Of a stretch of 64,000 nucleotides of DNA, positions 42,003 to 51,702 are shown piece by piece. The first letter of the stretch is position 1. Every line of letters begins with the position of its first letter. This DNA comes from Dehalococcoidia bacterium (GTDB lineage Bacteria > Chloroflexota > Dehalococcoidia > Lucifugimonadales > Australimonadaceae): contig JAJEFD010000002.1 in assembly GCA_022820645.1 (NCBI GenBank), forward strand, positions 186,001 through 250,000, given 5' to 3'. The translations under genes and the position numbers were made by a program. Under the pieces are notes generated by a model. It was not told the DNA's origin and made no database searches. It saw nothing but the letters and a program-made list of their open reading frames with translations.

Positions 42003-42752
42003 TCACGTGTCCAGCTGCTCTCCCAGGTCGAACTCCACGCCTTCGAAGAGCGGCATCACGGGCTCACCCGAAGGTTCCCGGCGCATCTCCACCTGCATCG
42101 CGCGGAGGAGGCTGATGGCCACCTCGATGTACTCGGCCGTCAGCGGGACTGAGAGCCTGCGCCCTGCAGCCGTGATGTGCAGCCCGTCGGCAGCCGGCTC
42201 TTCAGCGGGTGCCTCAGGAGCGACGTACGGAGATTCGGCAGCAATCCTCTGGCGCTTGCCAGAATGTTCTGCGATTCTCTCTGCCTTGGCCGGCCTGCCC
42301 AGCACTCGTATAGCATCGGTCAGGTGCTTCTGGATGAGCGGAGCGCGCTTGACGATCTCATCCCGGGGAGCGCGGGAGATCTCCTCCAGCCCGACCAGGA
42401 GGCTCATGTCGTCCGGCACTTCTCCCTCGAACCGCGTGTAGAGCTGGCTCAGCAGTTCGACGCGCTGGAACGCCTCGGCTGTCGCTTCCAGGCACTCCTC
42501 TGAACTGGCCGGGTGCAGGACCCGCTGCGCCAGCTGAGAGATGCGAAGCTCGCCACGGCCTTCCACGAGGCCGAAATCGCGGAGCGCCGCAACCTTCGCG
42601 AACAGGGTGCCGCTCCCCTCGGCCATCCCCAGTTCCCACGCAAGGCCTTTCACGCTCACCGTCCCCTTGAACTTGTTCAGGATGCGGTTCGCTATCTCAA
42701 CCGCGTCGCCGAACCTGATGTCCGGGTAGCTGTACTGCCCCAGTCTCGCCAT
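42003..42752 (-). CDS. hypothetical protein with N-terminal winged-helix-like region
   Basis: 249 aa. It opens GQYSYPDIRFGDAVEIANRI then GTVSVKGLAWELGMAEGSGT, LFAKVAALRDFGLVEGRGEL and RISQLAQRVLHP, a pattern resembling a winged-helix DNA-binding region with a short beta hairpin. A helical middle (EATAEAFQRVELLSQLYTRF) and a Pro/Ala-rich linker precede a C-terminal domain with LHITAAGRRLSVPLTAEYIE. ATG start with GAGAGGAAA upstream. Unrecognised; a regulator or a structural phage-defence-like protein are both conceivable. Confidence 0.7.
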   Translation of the reverse strand: MARLGQYSYPDIRFGDAVEIANRILNKFKGTVSVKGLAWELGMAEGSGTLFAKVAALRDFGLVEGRGELRISQLAQRVLHPASSEECLEATAEAFQRVELLSQLYTRFEGEVPDDMSLLVGLEEISRAPRDEIVKRAPLIQKHLTDAIRVLGRPAKAERIAEHSGKRQRIAAESPYVAPEAPAEEPAADGLHITAAGRRLSVPLTAEYIEVAISLLRAMQVEMRREPSGEPVMPLFEGVEFDLGEQLDT

Positions 42753-43085
42753 TTCCTCTCCCTCCGCTGCTGTTCATTCTGCCGCGGCACAGAGTTTTTC
42801 TGTGCGCCTGAAGGATTCTGCAGGAGTGAGGCAGATAAAACAATAGAGGAATGCTGCAGGTTTCTCTGGGTTTCTCTGCTGGTTTATCTGGAAACTGCTG
42901 ACGCTACTCCTATGAACTGCTGCCTGAGTCTCTGTTTATTCCTGCGCCGAGGCGTGCGCCGTGTGCCATCGAGGGCTTGCGCGTTCCATCGGGCCTGTGG
43001 CGGGGCTCCGGCGGAAGAGCGCATGGAGGCCGCTTTACCGGCGCCGGATGACCTGTGCATCGGCTTCACCCCGTAGAATCGCTCT
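42753..43085. promoter_or_regulatory. divergent intergenic region with hairpin and GGTTTCTCTG repeats
   Basis: 333 bp, AT-richer on the left, no gene seen. It holds a perfect hairpin GCACAGA-GTTTT-TCTGTGC (42787-42805) and three near-identical units GGTTTCTCTG, GGTTTCTCTG and GGTTTATCTG (42859-42890). These lie between the divergent hypothetical gene and modA and may be operator sites. I could not match a Moco riboswitch. Confidence 0.45.
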
Positions 43086-43949
43086 ATGAAGCTCTGCCGC
43101 CGTAAGGGCTGTCCCGCGATACCTCGGGATTTACGACGTACTCCCCGCTCCCCTACCCTCCGGAGCATGTTGGCGACCGCCCTGCTCCTTGCGCTGCTCT
43201 CCACCGCATGCGCACCTGGCGAAGCTGAAAGCCAACCTGCCTTGCTGGTGGGTGTCGCCGCGAGTATCCAGCCGGTAGCCGAAGATCTCGCACTGCGGTT
43301 CGAGTCCGAGCACGGGACCTCCGTTACGCTCGTTGCCGGCGCGTCCGGTACGCTCGCTGAACAGCTGCGCCAGGGCGCGCCGCTCGACCTCATCGTCTCA
43401 GCGGACAGCCGGTACACCTCTGCCCTCGCCGATGATGGGTTGCTGGTTCCCGCGAGCGCCACCGTGCTCGCGACAGGCGAACTGGTCGCGATTACGAACC
43501 TTGACCACGAGGCGAACGATGTTTCGTCGCTTCTCCGAAGCAGCGCGGTGCGACAGGTAGCCCTTGCAAACCCCGCTATCGCACCGTACGGGGAAGCGGC
43601 GGAGCGCTATCTCCGAGACACGGGTCTCTGGGAGGAGTCAGCCGAACGGATCGCCTACGGCGAGAACGTCGCGCACGCGTTCCAGTTCGTGGTGAGCGGC
43701 AACGCGGAGGTCGGTTTCGTTCCCCGTTCACTGCTTATCGCCTCGGACGCTCGAGGCATCCGCGCTCTGGCCCCGCTGCCGCCGGAAGCGAGCGCCGGTC
43801 TTCAGGTCACCGCAGGCGTAAGCAGTGGATCGAGTGCGCCGGAAACAGCGAAGCGCTTCATCGCGTCGATGGTCGACGCGCAGGCCATCGAAACGTGGGA
43901 GAGGTTCGGCCACGTGCCAGAGATTGGTAAGGTTGACGGCGCGGAGTGA
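43086..43949 (+). CDS. modA: molybdate ABC transporter substrate-binding lipoprotein
   Basis: 287 aa from the first ATG; a second ATG at 43167 also gives a signal peptide with lipobox LSTAC. Binding-protein blocks: LLVGVAASIQPVAEDLALRF, VTLVAGASGTLAEQLRQGAP and LDLIVSADSRYTSALADDGL are the ModA pattern (first Ser/Ala contacts to oxyanion). Later ANPAIAPYGEAAERYLRDTG, YGENVAHAFQFVVSGNAEVG. It captures molybdate or tungstate outside the cell. modB follows 3 bp later. Confidence 0.92.
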   Translation: MKLCRRKGCPAIPRDLRRTPRSPTLRSMLATALLLALLSTACAPGEAESQPALLVGVAASIQPVAEDLALRFESEHGTSVTLVAGASGTLAEQLRQGAPLDLIVSADSRYTSALADDGLLVPASATVLATGELVAITNLDHEANDVSSLLRSSAVRQVALANPAIAPYGEAAERYLRDTGLWEESAERIAYGENVAHAFQFVVSGNAEVGFVPRSLLIASDARGIRALAPLPPEASAGLQVTAGVSSGSSAPETAKRFIASMVDAQAIETWERFGHVPEIGKVDGAE

Positions 43950-43952
43950 TCG

Positions 43953-44621
43953 ATGGACTGGGACGCCCTTAGACTGAGCCTGCAGACCGGTGTAGCAAGT
44001 ACGGCGCTTGCATTCGTGGTCGGCATCCCTGTCGCATGGGGACTCTCACGTCTGCGCGGATGGATCCACGACCTTCTCTCCACGGCAGTGCTCATACCCA
44101 TGGTGCTGCCTCCTACCGTGCTCGGCTACTACCTGCTGCTCGCCGTGGGGCGCAACTCCCCTCTGGGCGAAGCGCTCGACGCGGTGTTCGGGTTCACGTT
44201 CGTTTTCCAGTGGAGCGGAGCCGCGCTCGCGGCCTTCTTCGTTTCCGCTCCCTTCCTCATCCGCACCGCACAGGCCGGGTTCGAGTCGGTAGACCATACG
44301 CTGGAAGACGCGGCTCGGACCCTGGGGCAGACAGAGCGGACCATATTCACGCGCATAACGCTTCCCCTCGCCTGGCGCTCAGTGATGACCGGCGTCAGCC
44401 TCGCGCTCGCGCGGGCGATGGGTGAGTTCGGTGCAACGCTCATGGTGGCCGGAAGCATCCCGGGGCGCACACGCACGATGCCCATAGCCATCTACGAGGC
44501 CGTCCTGACAGGGCGAACGAACGAGGCGCAGGTGCTCGCACTCACGCTGACACTCGTTGCAAGCGGTCTGCTGATCGCCGTTGCGTTCGGCATGCGCAGG
44601 AGAAGTGTGCGCTGGCGCTAG
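43953..44621 (+). CDS. modB: molybdate ABC transporter permease
   Basis: 222 aa membrane subunit with about five hydrophobic segments. Opening LRLSLQTGVASTALAFVVGI, and the EAA cytoplasmic loop TLEDAARTLGQTERTIFTRI followed by TLPLAWRS that docks the ATPase, then ALARAMGEFGATLMVAGSIP. The partner ATPase modC is not in the next positions: the following gene encodes a CcdA-like protein. ModC must be encoded elsewhere or another ATPase used. Confidence 0.92.
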   Translation: MDWDALRLSLQTGVASTALAFVVGIPVAWGLSRLRGWIHDLLSTAVLIPMVLPPTVLGYYLLLAVGRNSPLGEALDAVFGFTFVFQWSGAALAAFFVSAPFLIRTAQAGFESVDHTLEDAARTLGQTERTIFTRITLPLAWRSVMTGVSLALARAMGEFGATLMVAGSIPGRTRTMPIAIYEAVLTGRTNEAQVLALTLTLVASGLLIAVAFGMRRRSVRWR

Positions 44622-44712
44622 CACGCCCGCGCAGGGATAACAGAGCCTCTGTGCTCCGCCGGACGTATCATATAGAGAGCCGGGTAGAACCACCGGAACT
44701 GGGAGCAGAACG

Positions 44713-45612
44713 ATGCGTGCCGCGGTACAGAACATCAGTTGGGGAACGGCGGGTCCCATCCTTGCGCTCGTGGGGTCGCTCGCGGTCGCGATCGTCGGTG
44801 CATTCATCACCGGGAGCGAGTTCGGCACGGTGACACAGGGCGTGGAGTCCGTGTCCGCTCAATCCGGCAACTTCCTTGGCGATCTCGGCGATCTGTTCCC
44901 CTTCGGGTTCGCGTTCAGCGCAGGGATGGTCTCTTCTGTTAACCCATGCGGTTTTGCCATGCTCCCCGCCTACCTCGGCCTCTACCTGAGCGAGAGCGAA
45001 GGTGGAGAGGCCGAGGTAGGCGGTGTTGTCTCGAGGCTGCGCCGGGCCCTGCTCGTGGGCGCGACGGTGTCAGTGGGATTCGTCGTGCTCTTTGCCGCCG
45101 TCGGGACCCCCATCGGACTTGGAGCGCGTGGGATAGCGGACGCCTTCCCCTGGATCGGCCTCATCATCGGCGTGTTGCTCGTCGTAGCGGGAGCGTACCT
45201 GCTCTCGGGCGGGAAGCTCTACAATAATTTTGCAGCCAGCATCTCTGCGCGGTTCGGCGATGCGAACAGCAAGAGCGTGCGAAGCTACTTTACCTTCGGC
45301 CTCGCCTACGGGACCGCCTCGCTCAGCTGCACGCTGCCCATCTTCCTCGCCGTCATCGGCGGGACATTCACCGCGGAGACCTTCCTGGACTCCGTGCTGC
45401 AATTCGTCCTGTACGGGCTGGGTATGGGGTCCGTGATACTGGCCCTGACCATCGGCATGGCCCTCTTCAAAGGCGCGATCGCTACCGGCCTCCGCAGGGC
45501 GCTCCCGCACGTCGGCACGATAAGCGCCGTGATGCTGCTCATCGCCGGGACGTTCATCGTCTACTACTGGCTGACCATCGGTGAGTTGCTGGAACGTATC
45601 CGGGGCGCGTAG
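44713..45612 (+). CDS. CcdA/DsbD-type cytochrome c biogenesis membrane protein
   Basis: 299 aa, about seven hydrophobic segments. The signature SSVNPCGFAMLPAYLGLYL and the second half YGTASLSCTLPIFLAVIGGT each carry the conserved Cys that shuttles electrons across the membrane. It passes cytosolic reducing power to thiol proteins used in cytochrome c maturation. The N-terminus (residues 1-65) is longer than in minimal CcdA and contains an extra hydrophobic segment. GGGAGC precedes the ATG. Confidence 0.9.
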   Translation: MRAAVQNISWGTAGPILALVGSLAVAIVGAFITGSEFGTVTQGVESVSAQSGNFLGDLGDLFPFGFAFSAGMVSSVNPCGFAMLPAYLGLYLSESEGGEAEVGGVVSRLRRALLVGATVSVGFVVLFAAVGTPIGLGARGIADAFPWIGLIIGVLLVVAGAYLLSGGKLYNNFAASISARFGDANSKSVRSYFTFGLAYGTASLSCTLPIFLAVIGGTFTAETFLDSVLQFVLYGLGMGSVILALTIGMALFKGAIATGLRRALPHVGTISAVMLLIAGTFIVYYWLTIGELLERIRGA

Positions 45613-45674
45613 CCCGGCTCTGCTGCATCAACGTCCGTCAGCGGCTTTGTTAAACTTGCCACGTGCGTACGCAG

Positions 45675-45700
45675 CCCCTTAACGCCCCGTTAAGCGTTCG
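45675..45700 (+). promoter_or_regulatory. putative PhoB boxes upstream of phoB
   Basis: TTAACGCCCCG directly followed by TTAAGCGTTCG gives two TTAA(C/G) hexamers exactly 11 bp apart, the spacing of PhoP/PhoB half-sites in Bacillus-type Pho boxes. This suggests autoregulation of phoBR. Confidence 0.5.
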
Positions 45701-45769
45701 CTTGCACGATGGCCATACACTTTTCGTTAGACCTGCGAGGCCTGCGGGCCCTGAACGGAGCCTACTCGC

Positions 45770-46459
45770 ATGACGAACCGCTCTGTGTTGGTGGTGGAAG
45801 ACGAGGAGAACCTCGTAGAGGCGCTCCGCTACAACCTCGAGCACGAGGGCTATGACGTGCTCACCGCGCCCGACGGAGGAAGCGGACTCGAGACCGCCCG
45901 CGCCGCCCTCCCCGACCTCGTCATCCTCGACGTGATGCTCCCCAACCTCGACGGCATCGAAGTCTGCCGCATCCTTCGCCGGGAGACCGACGTGCCCATC
46001 CTGATGCTGACCGCGAAGGGCGAGGAGATCGACCGCGTCGTCGGGTTGGAGATCGGGGCGGACGACTACGTCACCAAGCCGTTCAGCATGCGCGAGTTGA
46101 TGGCCCGTGTGCGCGCGATGCTCCGGCGTCCGCGCAAGACCGCATCCGCCCGGATGGCTGAACCCCTGCGTTCAGGCTCGCTTGCCGTGGACGTGGACGC
46201 GCACCAGGCTTCGCTCAACGGTGAGGAGTTACGGCTCAAGCCCCGGGAGTTCGACCTGCTCGCGCTCTTCATGCGGAACCCCGGCCGCGCTTTCACTCGG
46301 GACCAGATACTCGAACAGCTGTGGGGGCACGACTACATCGGCGATGTCCGTACGGTAGACGTGCACGTGCGATGGCTCCGTGAAAAGATAGAGGCTGACC
46401 CTTCGACTCCTGCACGCATCATCACGATCCGGGGGGTCGGCTACCGCTTCGAAGGTTGA
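45770..46459 (+). CDS. phoB: phosphate regulon response regulator (OmpR/PhoB family)
   Basis: 229 aa. The receiver domain has acidic cluster VVEDEEN, phospho-acceptor Asp in LVILDVMLPNLDG and Lys in DDYVTKPFSMREL. The winged-helix domain has LRLKPREFDLLALFMRNPGR, FTRDQILEQLWGHDYIGDVR and TVDVHVRWLREKIE. Directly upstream of a phoR-type kinase and the pst genes, so phosphate control is well supported by context. Confidence 0.93.
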   Translation: MTNRSVLVVEDEENLVEALRYNLEHEGYDVLTAPDGGSGLETARAALPDLVILDVMLPNLDGIEVCRILRRETDVPILMLTAKGEEIDRVVGLEIGADDYVTKPFSMRELMARVRAMLRRPRKTASARMAEPLRSGSLAVDVDAHQASLNGEELRLKPREFDLLALFMRNPGRAFTRDQILEQLWGHDYIGDVRTVDVHVRWLREKIEADPSTPARIITIRGVGYRFEG

Positions 46460-46470
46460 GGTGAGCCTGC

Positions 46471-47841
46471 ATGGCCGCACTGAGAGGCGCCGTGATCGTC
46501 CTGGGAGCGCTGGCGCTGCTCTCGCTGCTCGCCGGACTGTTGGCTGTCGCCGCCTCGGAGCCGCTGATCGCTCTCCTCTCCTTCTTCGTGGCTGCCACTT
46601 TGCTCCTGGTCACGGTGCGGGAACTCCGTACCGGTGCTGCAGCTGCCCGCGAGACCCGTGCGGCAGTGGCCGCGATGCGGCGCATCGCCACGGGAAACTT
46701 CGACGTACGCCCGGAACGGCTCACCTCCAGCACCCTGAGCGGGCTGCAGGCGCCGTTCGCCGCGATGACGGAGGCGCTGGCTGCCCTCTTCTCGCAGCTC
46801 GCCGACCACCGCGAGCAACTGACCGCGGTGCTCGACACCATGGCAGACGGCGTCGTCCTCGTCGACGGCGAGAACCGCATCGCGCTCTCAAACCCGGCTG
46901 CCCATGAACTGCTTGGCGTCGAAGCGCCTGTCGGAACGCCGCTGAGCTCGGTGCTGCGCGATCACGAACTGCGGGCGCTCGTAACGCTCTGCAGAGAGTC
47001 AGACCAACGCACCTATACGGAGCTTGCGCTCGCCAACCCGCGACGCAGCATGAGCGCAACAGCGACTCCCATCACCACAACGCCCGCCGAAACCGAGTCT
47101 GACGAGCAGGGAACCTCCGTCCTCTTGACACTGCACGACCTGACGCCCGTACGACAGCTGGAAACGACGCGGCGCGAGTTCGTCGCCAACGTCTCGCACG
47201 AACTGCGCAACCCCCTGGCCTCGGTCAAGGCGATGGTCGAAACGCTCGAAGGTGGCGCGCTCAGCGACCCGGCAACTGCCGCTGACTTCCTCGGGCGCAT
47301 CAACCGCGAGGTCGACCGCATGAACGCCATGGTCAACGACCTGCTGGAACTCTCGCGGATCGAGAGGGGACAGTCGGAGCTGCACACGGAGCCGGTTGAT
47401 GCCGCCGCCACTATCACGGCCGTTTGCACCGACCTCGAGCACCGTATCGCGGAATCAGGTGTCGCCGTGACCGTCAATGCCACCGGGAACGTGGTCACGC
47501 TCGGAGACGCAGAGAAACTGCGGCAGGTCATATCCAACCTGCTGGACAACGCGCTGAAGTTCACCCCGCGCGACGGGACCATAGAGCTTCGCGCGGACAA
47601 CTCGGAACGCGATAGCGTCTTGATACAGGTGCGGGACAGCGGTCCCGGTATCGCGCCGGAGCACCTGCCCCACCTCTTCGAACGCTTCTACAAGGTGGAC
47701 CGCTCCCGCCGCGACCAGGGAACGGGGCTTGGGTTGGCGATAGCCAAGCACATCGTTGAGCTGCACGGCGGTGAGGTCGGCGTCGAGAGCACGCAGGGTG
47801 AGGGTTCCACGTTCTGGTTCACGCTCCCTCGCCCAGCCTGA
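46471..47841 (+). CDS. phoR: phosphate regulon sensor histidine kinase
   Basis: 456 aa inner-membrane kinase. Two hydrophobic segments at residues 5-55, a linker, a PAS domain ([29 protein letters not shown]), HisKA with phospho-His in [20 protein letters not shown] and HATPase_c with [11 protein letters not shown] (N box), [20 protein letters not shown] and [20 protein letters not shown]. No large extracellular sensor, as in other PhoR proteins, which read transport state through PhoU and PstB. Confidence 0.93.
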   Translation: MAALRGAVIVLGALALLSLLAGLLAVAASEPLIALLSFFVAATLLLVTVRELRTGAAAARETRAAVAAMRRIATGNFDVRPERLTSSTLSGLQAPFAAMTEALAALFSQLADHREQLTAVLDTMADGVVLVDGENRIALSNPAAHELLGVEAPVGTPLSSVLRDHELRALVTLCRESDQRTYTELALANPRRSMSATATPITTTPAETESDEQGTSVLLTLHDLTPVRQLETTRREFVANVSHELRNPLASVKAMVETLEGGALSDPATAADFLGRINREVDRMNAMVNDLLELSRIERGQSELHTEPVDAAATITAVCTDLEHRIAESGVAVTVNATGNVVTLGDAEKLRQVISNLLDNALKFTPRDGTIELRADNSERDSVLIQVRDSGPGIAPEHLPHLFERFYKVDRSRRDQGTGLGLAIAKHIVELHGGEVGVESTQGEGSTFWFTLPRPA

Positions 47842-47861
47842 CATCCATCCTTACTGCAAAC

Positions 47862-47920
47862 TCGTTGACGCCGTTAACGTTCCGCTAAAGGCGACCCGCG
47901 CTCGCCGTTAACCTCGCCTC
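47862..47920 (+). promoter_or_regulatory. putative PhoB boxes upstream of pstS
   Basis: TTGACG, TTAACG, CTAAAG and TTAACC occur in order, with TTAACG to CTAAAG 11 bp apart and the last about two turns further. This resembles the repeats upstream of phoB and supports PhoB activation of pstS. Confidence 0.5.
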
Positions 47921-47960
47921 CCTACGCTGACGATGTAACCCAACCCACAAGGGAGGCAGG

Positions 47961-48905
47961 ATGATACCGACCAGGCACCTCAGACTGAGTGGACTGATGC
48001 TCTTCGTGGCGGCGTTCGCCGCCTTCGCAGGTGGATGTGGCGACTCGGCCCCCCCAACGGGTTCGAATGCCCTCAGCGGCACGATCCAGATCGACGGCTC
48101 CTCTACCGTCTTCCCCGTCACCCAGGCCGTCGCTGAGGAGTTCCGCAAGGAACAGCCCGGCGTGCAGGTGAACGTCGCTGTCTCGGGCACCGGCGGAGGC
48201 TTCAAGCGCTTCACCGTCGGCGAGACCGACATCTCCAACGCCTCTCGACCCATAAAGGGCTCCGAGGCCGAAGCCGCCGCTGCCAACGGCGTCGAGTTCA
48301 TCGAGATGCGCGTCGGTACCGACGGGCTCTCCGTCATGGTCAACAACGACAACGACTTCGTGGACTGCCTCACCGTCGAGGAACTCAACGAGATATGGAA
48401 GCCCGGCTCCACCATCAACAACTGGCAGGATGTCCGTGCGGGCTTCCCCGACCAGCGCCTCCGTCTCTATGGCCCGGACACCGACTCCGGTACATTCGAC
48501 TACTTCACCGAAGAGGTCAACGGCGAGGTCCAGGTCTCACGCGCCGACTACACCGCTTCTGGTGACGACAACGTCCTCGTCCAGGGCATCGCGGGCGATC
48601 GCGGCGCTCTCGGCTACTTCGGATACGCCTACTACCAGGAGAACAAGGACAACCTCAAGGTCGTCGCCATCGACGATGGCGACGGCTGTGTCCTACCTGA
48701 GCCCTCCACCATCGAGGACGGCTCCTACAAGCCGCTCTCCCGTCCACTCTTCATCTACGTCAACAGGAAGAGCCTCGAGAGGCCCGAGGTGAAGGCGTTC
48801 CTGACGTTCTACATGGACCACGGCTACCAGCTGACCGGCGAGGAGGGCTACGTCCCCGTAGACCCCAGCGTCTACGCTGCCAACAAGGCTGAAGCAGGGC
48901 TCTAG
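47961..48905 (+). CDS. pstS: phosphate ABC transporter substrate-binding lipoprotein
   Basis: 314 aa. The signal peptide ends with lipobox FAGGC. Phosphate-binding loops: [40 protein letters not shown] with ASRPIK, and [14 protein letters not shown] [17 protein letters not shown]. It captures phosphate outside the membrane and is the first gene of pstSCAB-phoU. The ATG follows GGGAGGCAGG. Confidence 0.95.
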   Translation: MIPTRHLRLSGLMLFVAAFAAFAGGCGDSAPPTGSNALSGTIQIDGSSTVFPVTQAVAEEFRKEQPGVQVNVAVSGTGGGFKRFTVGETDISNASRPIKGSEAEAAAANGVEFIEMRVGTDGLSVMVNNDNDFVDCLTVEELNEIWKPGSTINNWQDVRAGFPDQRLRLYGPDTDSGTFDYFTEEVNGEVQVSRADYTASGDDNVLVQGIAGDRGALGYFGYAYYQENKDNLKVVAIDDGDGCVLPEPSTIEDGSYKPLSRPLFIYVNRKSLERPEVKAFLTFYMDHGYQLTGEEGYVPVDPSVYAANKAEAGL

Positions 48906-48921
48906 ACGGCACGTCCCCCGT

Positions 48922-48970
48922 GGGGCGGTGGCTTCCTCCCACGAGCGAACGCTCGATGTGCCACCGCCCC
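48922..48970 (+). promoter_or_regulatory. nested stem-loop between pstS and pstC
   Basis: An 11-bp stem GGGGCGGTGGC/GCCACCGCCCC encloses a second hairpin CGAGCG-AA-CGCTCG; TTCCCTTCTTCTTCC follows. Such structures after pstS commonly raise pstS transcript over the membrane components by partial termination or 3'-end protection. Confidence 0.5.
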
Positions 48971-49071
48971 GCCTTCCCTTCTTCTTCCGGGGCTGGACGC
49001 AGCGAGGAGATGTGATAGACACTACCGCACAAGATGGCTTCGCAGCACCGATCGGACAACGCCGGGCAACT

Positions 49072-49998
49072 ATGCAGTTGAGCCGCAACCGCAAGCGGGG
49101 CGCGCTGCAGGGGCGCATCGTTCACTGGCTCTTCTTCGCTTGCGCGGCCATGTCCGTCATCACCACCTTCGGCATCGTCGCAAGCCTGCTGAGAGAGTCC
49201 CTCGGTTTCTTCGGAGAGATTCCTGTATGGGAATTCCTCTTCGGCACAACCTGGTCCCCCATCCTGAAAGACGCGGAGGGAAACCGGCACTACGGTGTAC
49301 TCCCCCTCGTCAGCGGCACGCTCCTCGTGGCCTCAATCGCCGCTGCGGTCGCCGTGCCTGCTGGGCTGGCCATAGCCATCTACCTGTCGGAATACGCGCC
49401 GGACAAGGTCAGGCGCCTCATCAAACCCATCCTGGAGGTCCTCGCGGGCATACCCACCGTCGTCTACGGCTATTTCGCCCTCACGTTTGTCACCCCGCTC
49501 CTGCGGAGCATCCCCATCCAGGTCTTTCGCGAGGACCTCATCGTGTACAACGCGCTGAGCGCCGGTCTGGTTATGGGCCTGATGATCATCCCCATGGTCT
49601 CGTCGCTCAGCGAGGATGCCATGGTCGCGGTGCCCCGGTCGCTCCGCCACGCTGCGTACGCTCTCGGCGGAACGAGGCTGGAGGTCTCCCTACGCATCGT
49701 CGTGCCCGCCGCGTTCTCCGGCATCGTCGCCTCGTTCATCCTTGCGTTCTCGCGCGCCATCGGCGAGACGATGCTGGTAACCATCGCTGCGGGGGCGACG
49801 CCGCGCCTCACCTTCAACCCCATCGAGAGCATCCAGACGATGACGGCCTTCATCGTCCAGCTGGCGCATGGGGAGACCCCGCACGGGTCGCTGGAGTACA
49901 ACACCATCTTCGCGGTGGGACTGCTGCTGTTCGCGTTCACGCTCGGCATGAACGTGCTCGGACACTTCCTCGTCCGCCGCTTCCGTGAGGAGTATTAG
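49072..49998 (+). CDS. pstC: phosphate ABC transporter permease PstC
   Basis: 308 aa from this ATG. Upstream in-frame GTG codons would lengthen the N-terminus; the one with GAGGAG has too short a spacing, so the start is uncertain. About six hydrophobic segments; [20 protein letters not shown], followed by [40 protein letters not shown] and [14 protein letters not shown] are PstC blocks. EAA loop [20 protein letters not shown] and C-terminal [14 protein letters not shown] [15 protein letters not shown]. Forms the channel with PstA. Confidence 0.93.
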   Translation: MQLSRNRKRGALQGRIVHWLFFACAAMSVITTFGIVASLLRESLGFFGEIPVWEFLFGTTWSPILKDAEGNRHYGVLPLVSGTLLVASIAAAVAVPAGLAIAIYLSEYAPDKVRRLIKPILEVLAGIPTVVYGYFALTFVTPLLRSIPIQVFREDLIVYNALSAGLVMGLMIIPMVSSLSEDAMVAVPRSLRHAAYALGGTRLEVSLRIVVPAAFSGIVASFILAFSRAIGETMLVTIAAGATPRLTFNPIESIQTMTAFIVQLAHGETPHGSLEYNTIFAVGLLLFAFTLGMNVLGHFLVRRFREEY

Positions 49999-49999
49999 C

Positions 50000-50887
50000 A
50001 TGGCGAGGGCAGAGATCACTGCGCTGCTCAACCCGCGCCTCGCCGTACGCAAGCGCATCGGCACAGTGGCCTACGTCATCTTCATCGCGGCCATCCTGAT
50101 CGGACTCGCCGGGCTCGCTTCACTGCTCCTGCGTGTGCTCTGGCAAGGGGCGCCCTGGCTCAGCCTGCACTTCCTGACGGACTACCCGTCCCGCTTCGCT
50201 GAGCAGGCCGGCATGAAGTCCGCCATCTTCGGAACGGTATGGATCATGGGGCTCACAGGCCTCTTCACGGTCCCCGTGGGCGTCGGCGCGGCCGTCTACC
50301 TGGAGGAGTACGCGCCCAAGAACTGGTTCACGCGCATCGTAGAGGTCAACATATCCAACCTTGCCGGCGTGCCCTCGATCGTCTACGGGCTGCTCGGCCT
50401 CGCCGTCTTCGTGCAGATACTCGCACTGGGAAGGACGGTCGTCGCCGGAGCGCTGACGATGTCGCTCCTCGTGATGCCCATCGTCATCATCGCCTCCCGC
50501 GAGGCGATACGCGCCGTTCCTTCGACCTACCGCGAGGCGTCCTACGGCCTCGGTGCAACGAAGTTCCAGACCGTGAAGGACGTCGTCCTGCCCCACGCGC
50601 TCCCCGGCATCATGACCGGCACGATCCTCGCCATGTCACGGGCCATCGGCGAAGCCGCGCCCATGATCGCCATCAGCGCGCTCGTCTTCCTCACCTTCAT
50701 CCCTACCGACCCGCTTGATGAGTTCACGGTGATGCCCGTGCAGATATACAACTGGGTGAGGGATCCCCGGCCTGAGTTCCATGGCCTCGCGGCTGCAGGC
50801 ATCATCGTCCTGCTGGCTGTCCTGCTCTCCATGAACGCCGTGGCCATCTACATACGCAACCGCACGCAGAAGAGGTCTGAGGAATGA
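50000..50887 (+). CDS. pstA: phosphate ABC transporter permease PstA
   Basis: 295 aa, ATG one base after the pstC stop with GAGGAG upstream. About six hydrophobic segments; [59 protein letters not shown] and the EAA loop [20 protein letters not shown], then [19 protein letters not shown]. Its last codons overlap pstB (ATGA). Confidence 0.93.
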   Translation: MARAEITALLNPRLAVRKRIGTVAYVIFIAAILIGLAGLASLLLRVLWQGAPWLSLHFLTDYPSRFAEQAGMKSAIFGTVWIMGLTGLFTVPVGVGAAVYLEEYAPKNWFTRIVEVNISNLAGVPSIVYGLLGLAVFVQILALGRTVVAGALTMSLLVMPIVIIASREAIRAVPSTYREASYGLGATKFQTVKDVVLPHALPGIMTGTILAMSRAIGEAAPMIAISALVFLTFIPTDPLDEFTVMPVQIYNWVRDPRPEFHGLAAAGIIVLLAVLLSMNAVAIYIRNRTQKRSEE

Positions 50888-51672
50888 CAACGACGGAAGC
50901 CACCGCCACCGACACGACCCTGAGCGTTACGGGCCTGGACATGTACTACGGTTCGTTCAGGGCGCTGCGGGACATCAACCTGGAGGTGACCCGGAACAGC
51001 GTCACCGCTCTCATCGGCCCATCCGGCTCCGGCAAGAGCACGCTGCTGCGCTGCTTCAACCGCATGAACGATCTCATCCCCGGCGCGCGGGTGGAGGGCC
51101 AGGTGCTCTTCAATGGCGAGGACATCTACCACCCAAGCATCGACCCCACCGAGATCAGACTCCGCGTCGGGATGGTCTTCCAGAAACCCAACCCGTTCCC
51201 CAAATCCATCTACGACAACGTCGCCTTCGGGCTGCGCATCAACGGATTCAGGGGCAACATGGACGAAGCGGTGGAGCGCTCCCTTCGCAGGGCCGCGCTC
51301 TGGGACGAAGTGAAGGACAGGCTCAAGGCGAGCGGCCTCACGCTCTCTGGCGGACAGCAGCAGCGCCTCTGCATCGCGCGCGCCGTCGCGGTGCAGCCGG
51401 ACGTCATCCTCATGGACGAACCGGCCTCCGCTCTCGACCCCATCTCGACGCTCGCGATAGAAGACCTTATGCGCGAGCTGAGCCGGGACTACACCATCGT
51501 CGTCGTCACGCATAATATGCAGCAGGCTGCGCGGGTATCGGACTGGACGGCATTCATGACGATGGGAGAGGACCGGGCGGGCTACCTCGTGGAGGTCGGC
51601 GACACGCACCAGATATTCACTAACCCCCGGGACGAACGCACTGAGGGGTACATCACCGGCAGGTTCGGTTAA
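50884..51672 (+). CDS. pstB: phosphate ABC transporter ATP-binding protein
   Basis: 262 aa. Walker [21 protein letters not shown] with [11 protein letters not shown] (PstB-specific after the P loop), [20 protein letters not shown], signature [20 protein letters not shown], Walker [17 protein letters not shown] and H-loop [14 protein letters not shown]. Energises phosphate uptake and relays transport state to PhoR. Confidence 0.96.
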   Translation: MTTTEATATDTTLSVTGLDMYYGSFRALRDINLEVTRNSVTALIGPSGSGKSTLLRCFNRMNDLIPGARVEGQVLFNGEDIYHPSIDPTEIRLRVGMVFQKPNPFPKSIYDNVAFGLRINGFRGNMDEAVERSLRRAALWDEVKDRLKASGLTLSGGQQQRLCIARAVAVQPDVILMDEPASALDPISTLAIEDLMRELSRDYTIVVVTHNMQQAARVSDWTAFMTMGEDRAGYLVEVGDTHQIFTNPRDERTEGYITGRFG

Positions 51673-51702
51673 CCTAGTGTTGGGGCGTGCCAGGAGGACG
51701 TG

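Noticed and set aside
42950..43085. Moco riboswitch upstream of modA
   Set aside because: I could not fit the known multi-stem architecture to this segment; only generic GC pairing is seen.
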